Positions 60,801-64,000 of a stretch of DNA of 64,000 nt are shown piece by piece. Origin of the DNA: Streptomyces peucetius (GTDB lineage Bacteria; Actinomycetota; Actinomycetes; Streptomycetales; Streptomycetaceae); contig NZ_CP107567.1 in the NCBI RefSeq assembly GCF_025854275.1, forward strand, positions 7,812,001 through 7,876,000, in the 5' to 3' direction. The notes below the pieces were generated by a model. The model did no database searches. It saw only the letters and a list, made by a program, of their open reading frames with translations, and was not told the DNA's origin. The stretch's first letter is position 1. Each line of letters starts with the position of its first letter. A program made the position numbers and the translations under genes.

Positions 60801-63800
60801 GGGCACCGTGATCGTGCCGGGCATCGCGCTGGTGGAGATGGCGTTGACCGCCGGTCGCATGGCGGGCTGCGCGGTCGCGGACGAACTGGTGCTGGAAGCG
60901 CCGCTGGTCCTGGACGACGCCGCCGCGCGACAGGTCCAGGTCACCGTCGGCAGGGCGGGGGAGGACGGCCGCCGCGAGGTGGCGATCTACTCCCGCCCCG
61001 AGGGCGTGACCGAAGAAGAGCTGCGGGAAGCGACCTGCCACGGGCGTGGCTGGCTCGCCCCCGAGGCCGAGCCCACCGCCGAGTGGCGAGAGGTGTGGCC
61101 GCCAGAGGGCGCCGAAGAGGCGTCGGTCGATGCCCTCTACGCCGGCATGACGGACCTCGGCTACGACTACGGGCCGATGTTCCAGTGCGTGCGCGCCGCA
61201 TGGCGCCGCGGCAACGAGGTCTTCGCGGAGATCGCACTGCCCGACGGCACCGACAACGGCGGGTTCGGCGTCCACCCCGGACTGCTCGACGCCGCCATGC
61301 ACGGTGGTCTGCTGGGGAAGAAATCGGGCGACGGAGTGGTCCTGCCCTTCTCGTGGTCCGGGGTCCGCCTCGGCAACGGCGGCCCGACCCGGGCCCACGT
61401 GCGGGTCTCCCCGGCAGGCGACTCCGCGCTGCGGATCGACGTGGTCGGCGAGCAGGGCGAGCCCGTACTGCACATGGACAAACTCTTCTTCCGCCCGGTG
61501 GATGCGTCGCAGCTCGAGCGTGCTCGGGGTGGTGACAACTCGCTGTTCCAGGTGGACTGGGCCGAGGTGACGGCAGGGTCGTCCGCTTCGTCCGCGTCGG
61601 TGCGGGTGGCTGTCCTCGGTGAGGAGTTCGCCGATCTGCAGGCGTTGGAGTTGGCGCTCGCCGAGGGAGCGGAGGCTCCCGAGGTGGTCGTCGCAGCGTT
61701 CGAGACCCCGCTGGGTGAGGGGCCGGGGGCGGCGCAGGCGGCCGCGATCGAGACGCTGGCGCTGGTGCAGGGGTGGCTGGCGAGTGAGTGGCTGGGCGAG
61801 GCCCGGTTGATCGTGGCCACGCGTGACGGCGTCGGTGTCGGTGACGAGGTGCCGGATGTGGGGCTGGCGCCGGTGTGGGGTCTGGTGCGCAGTGCGCAGT
61901 CGGAGCATCCGGGCCGGTTCCTGCTCGTGGACCTCGACGACAACGAGGCTCCGGAGTGGGGCACGCTCGTTGGTCTGGACGAGCCGCAGTTGGCGGTGCG
62001 TGGTGGACGGTTGTTGGCGCCGCGGTTGGGTCGTGCGGGTGTGTCGTTGCCGGCGGGTGAGGCGTGGCGGTTGGCGGTGGGCCGGGCGGGTTCGCTGGAG
62101 GATCTGGCGCTGGTGCCGTCCGAGGGCGGGCGTGCGCTGGGTGTTGGCGAGGTCCGGGTGGGTGTCCGTGCGGCGGGCGTCAACTTCCGTGACGTGCTGA
62201 TCGCGTTGGGGATGTATCCGGGTGAGGCGCCGTTGGGCAGTGAGGCTGCCGGTGTGGTGCTGGAGGTCGGCGCCCAGGTCACGGACCTGAGGCCGGGTGA
62301 CCGGGTGTTCGGGTTTGTTCCTGAGGGGTTCGGTCCGGTGGCGGTGGCGGATCGGCGGATGGTGGTGCCGATGCCGTCGGGTTGGTCGTTCGTGCAGGCG
62401 GCGGCGGTGCCGGTGGTGCATCTGACGGCGTACTACGGGCTGGTTGATCGTGCGGGTGTGCGTGCGGGTGAGCGGGTGCTGGTGCACGCGGCGGCCGGTG
62501 GTGTGGGTATGGCCGCGGTGCAGTTGGCCCGTCATCTGGGTGCGGAGGTGTTCGCGACCGCGAGCGCGCACAAGTGGGACGCGGTGCGGGAGTTGGGTGT
62601 CGGGGAGGGGCGGATCGCCTCGTCGCGGGACCTCGCATTCCGGGAGGCGTTCCTGGAGGCGACCGGCGGCCAGGGCGTGGATGTGGTCCTCAACGCGCTG
62701 GCGGGTGAGTTCGTGGATGCCTCGCTGGATCTGCTGCCGCGTGGTGGCCGGTTCGTCGAGATGGGGAAGGCGGATGTGCGCGACCCCGAGGTCGTGGGCG
62801 CTGCCCACCCCGGCGTGCGCTATGAGTCGTTCGATCTGTTCGACGGGGCGGGGGTCGATCGGCTTCAGGAGATGCTGGTCGAGATCACGGCCTTGTTCGA
62901 GCAGGACGTGTTGTCCCATTCGCCGGTCCGGGCGTGGGATGTGCGTCAGGGGCGGGAGGCCTTCCGGTTCCTGCGCGAGGGCCGCAACGTCGGCAAGGTC
63001 GTCCTGACGGTTCCGCAGTCCCTGGACCCGCACGGCACGGTACTGATCACCGGTGGCACGGGTGGTCTGGGTGCGCTGTTTGCCAGGCACCTGGTCGAGC
63101 GCCACGGCGTCGGGGACCTGCTGCTGGTCAGCCGTCGCGGCGCGGCCGCCGACGGTGTGGCGGAACTGGTGGCCGAGTTGGCGGCGGCCGGCGCCACGGC
63201 GCGGGTCGAGGCCTGCGACGTCTCGGACCGCGACCAGCTCGCCGGACTGCTCGGCTCGTTGGACCGGCCGCTCACGGCGGTCGTACACGCCGCAGGCGTA
63301 CTGGATGACGGTGTGATCGAGGCGATGACCGCCGAGCAGGTCGAGCGGGTGATGCGTCCGAAGGTGGACGCGGCGTGGCATCTGCACGAGCTGACCGCCG
63401 ACATGGACTTGTCGGCGTTCGTACTGTTCTCCTCCGTCGCCGCACTGATCGGCAGCCCCGGCCAGGGCAACTACGCCGCCGCCAACGCCGCCTTGGACGC
63501 GCTCGCAGCCAAACGCCGCTCCGAGGGCCTGCCCGCCACCTCGCTGGCCTGGGGCCTGTGGGCCGACGCCACCGGCATGACCGGACAACTCGGCGAAGAC
63601 GAGATCGAGAGGCTTGAACGACTGGGCGTCAGCGCCCTGCCCACCGAGCTGGGCCTGGACCTGTTCGACCAGAGCATGAGCGCCGACGCCACGCTGCTCG
63701 CACCGGTGCGGCTGGACATGGCCGTCCTCAGGTCCCGGGCAAGGGCCGGGATGCTGCCCCCGCTGCTGCGCGGCCTGGTCCGGATGCCGGCCCGCCGCAC

Positions 63801-64000
63801 ACAGGTGGGCGGCTCACTGGCGCAGCGCCTGGCAGGTGTGGCGGAGGCGGACCGCGAGCGGGTGGTACTGGAACTGGTGCAGACACAGGTCGCATCCGTC
63901 CTCGGGCACGCCTCGTCCGCCGCGATCGACCCCGACCGGGCCTTCAAGGAACTCGGCTTCGACTCCCTGAGCGCGGTCGAACTGCGCAACCGGCTCACCC
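57877..64000 (+). CDS. Type I polyketide synthase, methylmalonyl DH-ER-KR module (partial at right edge)
   Basis: The gene runs off the window in the ACP. The docking helix ([20 protein letters not shown]) resembles that of the second PKS gene. KS Cys212; AT GHSQG (Ser662) with YASH, methylmalonyl; DH H972 in [10 protein letters not shown] and D1138. ER has [15 protein letters not shown] and HAAAGGVG (from 1537). KR: GGTGGLG near 1725, LDD and Tyr1866 (in QGNYAAANA). ACP Ser2030 is 11 codons from the end. It would add propionate and fully reduce it. Start ATG 57877 is eight bases after AAGGA; ATG 57871 is too close to it. Further modules or a thioesterase may follow beyond 64,000. Confidence 0.93.
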   Translation, partial: MSVGSTESEHEKLLRYLKRTAVDLNEAKARLREYEDRASEPLAIVGMSCRYPGGVTTPEGLWELVASGRDGMSPMPSDRGWDLERLYDPDPDRLGTSYSRVGGFIDGVSDFDAEFFGISPREATAMDPQQRLLLEAAWEAFEDAGIDPTSLRGTDTGVFCGVGASDYAVGPAGSLPQVEGLRLTGSTSSVVSGRISYILGLEGPSVSVDTACSSSLVALHIAAQSLRSGECSMALVGGVTVLSGPFLFVEFSRQRALSPDGRCKAYSASADGTGFSDGLGLVVVERLSDARRKGHRVLAVLRGSAVNQDGASNGLTAPNGPSQERVIRQALANAGLRPSEVDAVEGHGTGTKLGDPIEAQALLATYGRERDESGPLMLGSIKSNIGHSSTAAGVAGVIKMVMAMRHGMLPATLHVNEPSPHVDWASGEVELLTEAREWPASEQRPRRAGVSSFGVSGTNAHVILEEAPTEEPAEELATSNELPVVPVAVSGRSQAAMRAQADRLRAHLLAEPEVSLGDVAFSAVTTRAQLEHRAVVVATDRDALLSGLEALSSAEPAEHVVEGRVEGGKPVFVFPGQGAQWAGMAVELLDSSSAFAEQMAACDEALSAFVDWRVVDVLREVEGAPSLERVDVVQPVLWAVMVSLAGLWRAHGVEPSAVVGHSQGEIAAACVAGGLSLEDGARVVALRSRLVRERLAGLGGMVSVALPVEQVEELLLPFEGRVSVAAVNGPAAVVIAGEPGALDEIVAGCERESIRARRVAVDYASHSVQVETIEAELLKVLAPLAPVSGRVPFYSTAMGGFVDTATLDGSYWYGNLRGRVGFEPAVRALADNGTGCFLEMSPHPVLAMAVEETLTAHGVQDRIGVVGSLRRGEGGLRRFLLSLSEAHTTGVTVDWTVLFDGSGAKRVELPTYAFQRERYWLSSGTGAGDAAVAGLVRVEHPVLGAAVQIGDRDEWVFAGRISQDTQPWTLDHMVLGTVIVPGIALVEMALTAGRMAGCAVADELVLEAPLVLDDAAARQVQVTVGRAGEDGRREVAIYSRPEGVTEEELREATCHGRGWLAPEAEPTAEWREVWPPEGAEEASVDALYAGMTDLGYDYGPMFQCVRAAWRRGNEVFAEIALPDGTDNGGFGVHPGLLDAAMHGGLLGKKSGDGVVLPFSWSGVRLGNGGPTRAHVRVSPAGDSALRIDVVGEQGEPVLHMDKLFFRPVDASQLERARGGDNSLFQVDWAEVTAGSSASSASVRVAVLGEEFADLQALELALAEGAEAPEVVVAAFETPLGEGPGAAQAAAIETLALVQGWLASEWLGEARLIVATRDGVGVGDEVPDVGLAPVWGLVRSAQSEHPGRFLLVDLDDNEAPEWGTLVGLDEPQLAVRGGRLLAPRLGRAGVSLPAGEAWRLAVGRAGSLEDLALVPSEGGRALGVGEVRVGVRAAGVNFRDVLIALGMYPGEAPLGSEAAGVVLEVGAQVTDLRPGDRVFGFVPEGFGPVAVADRRMVVPMPSGWSFVQAAAVPVVHLTAYYGLVDRAGVRAGERVLVHAAAGGVGMAAVQLARHLGAEVFATASAHKWDAVRELGVGEGRIASSRDLAFREAFLEATGGQGVDVVLNALAGEFVDASLDLLPRGGRFVEMGKADVRDPEVVGAAHPGVRYESFDLFDGAGVDRLQEMLVEITALFEQDVLSHSPVRAWDVRQGREAFRFLREGRNVGKVVLTVPQSLDPHGTVLITGGTGGLGALFARHLVERHGVGDLLLVSRRGAAADGVAELVAELAAAGATARVEACDVSDRDQLAGLLGSLDRPLTAVVHAAGVLDDGVIEAMTAEQVERVMRPKVDAAWHLHELTADMDLSAFVLFSSVAALIGSPGQGNYAAANAALDALAAKRRSEGLPATSLAWGLWADATGMTGQLGEDEIERLERLGVSALPTELGLDLFDQSMSADATLLAPVRLDMAVLRSRARAGMLPPLLRGLVRMPARRTQVGGSLAQRLAGVAEADRERVVLELVQTQVASVLGHASSAAIDPDRAFKELGFDSLSAVELRNRLT

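Overview
The window is high-GC actinobacterial DNA and almost certainly comes from a Streptomyces chromosome. The evidence is pervasive G/C third codon positions, many GTG starts, ATGA/GTGA stop-start overlaps, Streptomyces-type secreted hydrolases, PAS/GAF/SpoIIE phosphatases and a large modular type I polyketide synthase (PKS).

Left arm (1-14.6 kb). An inositol catabolism operon lies on the minus strand (iolC, a Cgl0159-type aldolase, iolB, and the 5' end of iolD running off the left edge). It diverges from a LacI-family regulator, with a perfect inverted repeat between them. Next come a STAS protein lacking the usual phospho-acceptor serine, a translationally coupled P-loop NTPase plus membrane-anchored periplasmic-binding-like protein, a dihydrolipoamide dehydrogenase, a MarR-type regulator, an IS5-like remnant, a hypothetical protein and a GH13 alpha-glucosidase.

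Middle (13.8-30.0 kb). This is a patchwork. Intact genes are a glyoxalase-fold protein, a secreted endonuclease/exonuclease/phosphatase-fold protein, a GH10 xylanase, a GNAT protein, a membrane-anchored spermidine-synthase-like protein and two divergent SpoIIE phosphatases. Among them lie decayed or frameshifted genes (a methyltransferase, an NmrA-like fragment, a DadA-like oxidoreductase, a truncated Na+/solute symporter) and several transposase scraps.

Right arm (30.0-64 kb). This is a biosynthetic locus. A minus-strand four-gene operon encodes a methylmalonyl-CoA-mutase-type large subunit, its separate B12-binding subunit, a metallophosphoesterase resembling mycobacterial PptH, and an Sfp-type phosphopantetheinyl transferase. 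About 1.5 kb further on, four plus-strand PKS genes start at 35,135 and run off the right edge with five modules. In gene order these are malonyl/DH-KR, methylmalonyl/DH-ER-KR, malonyl/DH-KR, methylmalonyl/DH-KR and methylmalonyl/DH-ER-KR. All catalytic motifs I checked are intact. No loading module and no thioesterase are visible. The first PKS gene starts with an N-terminal docking helix, so an upstream partner must be encoded elsewhere. The mutase probably supplies methylmalonyl-CoA, the transferase arms the ACPs, and the phosphoesterase may reverse that step. The product cannot be named from this window; the predicted chain segment is a methyl-branched polyene.
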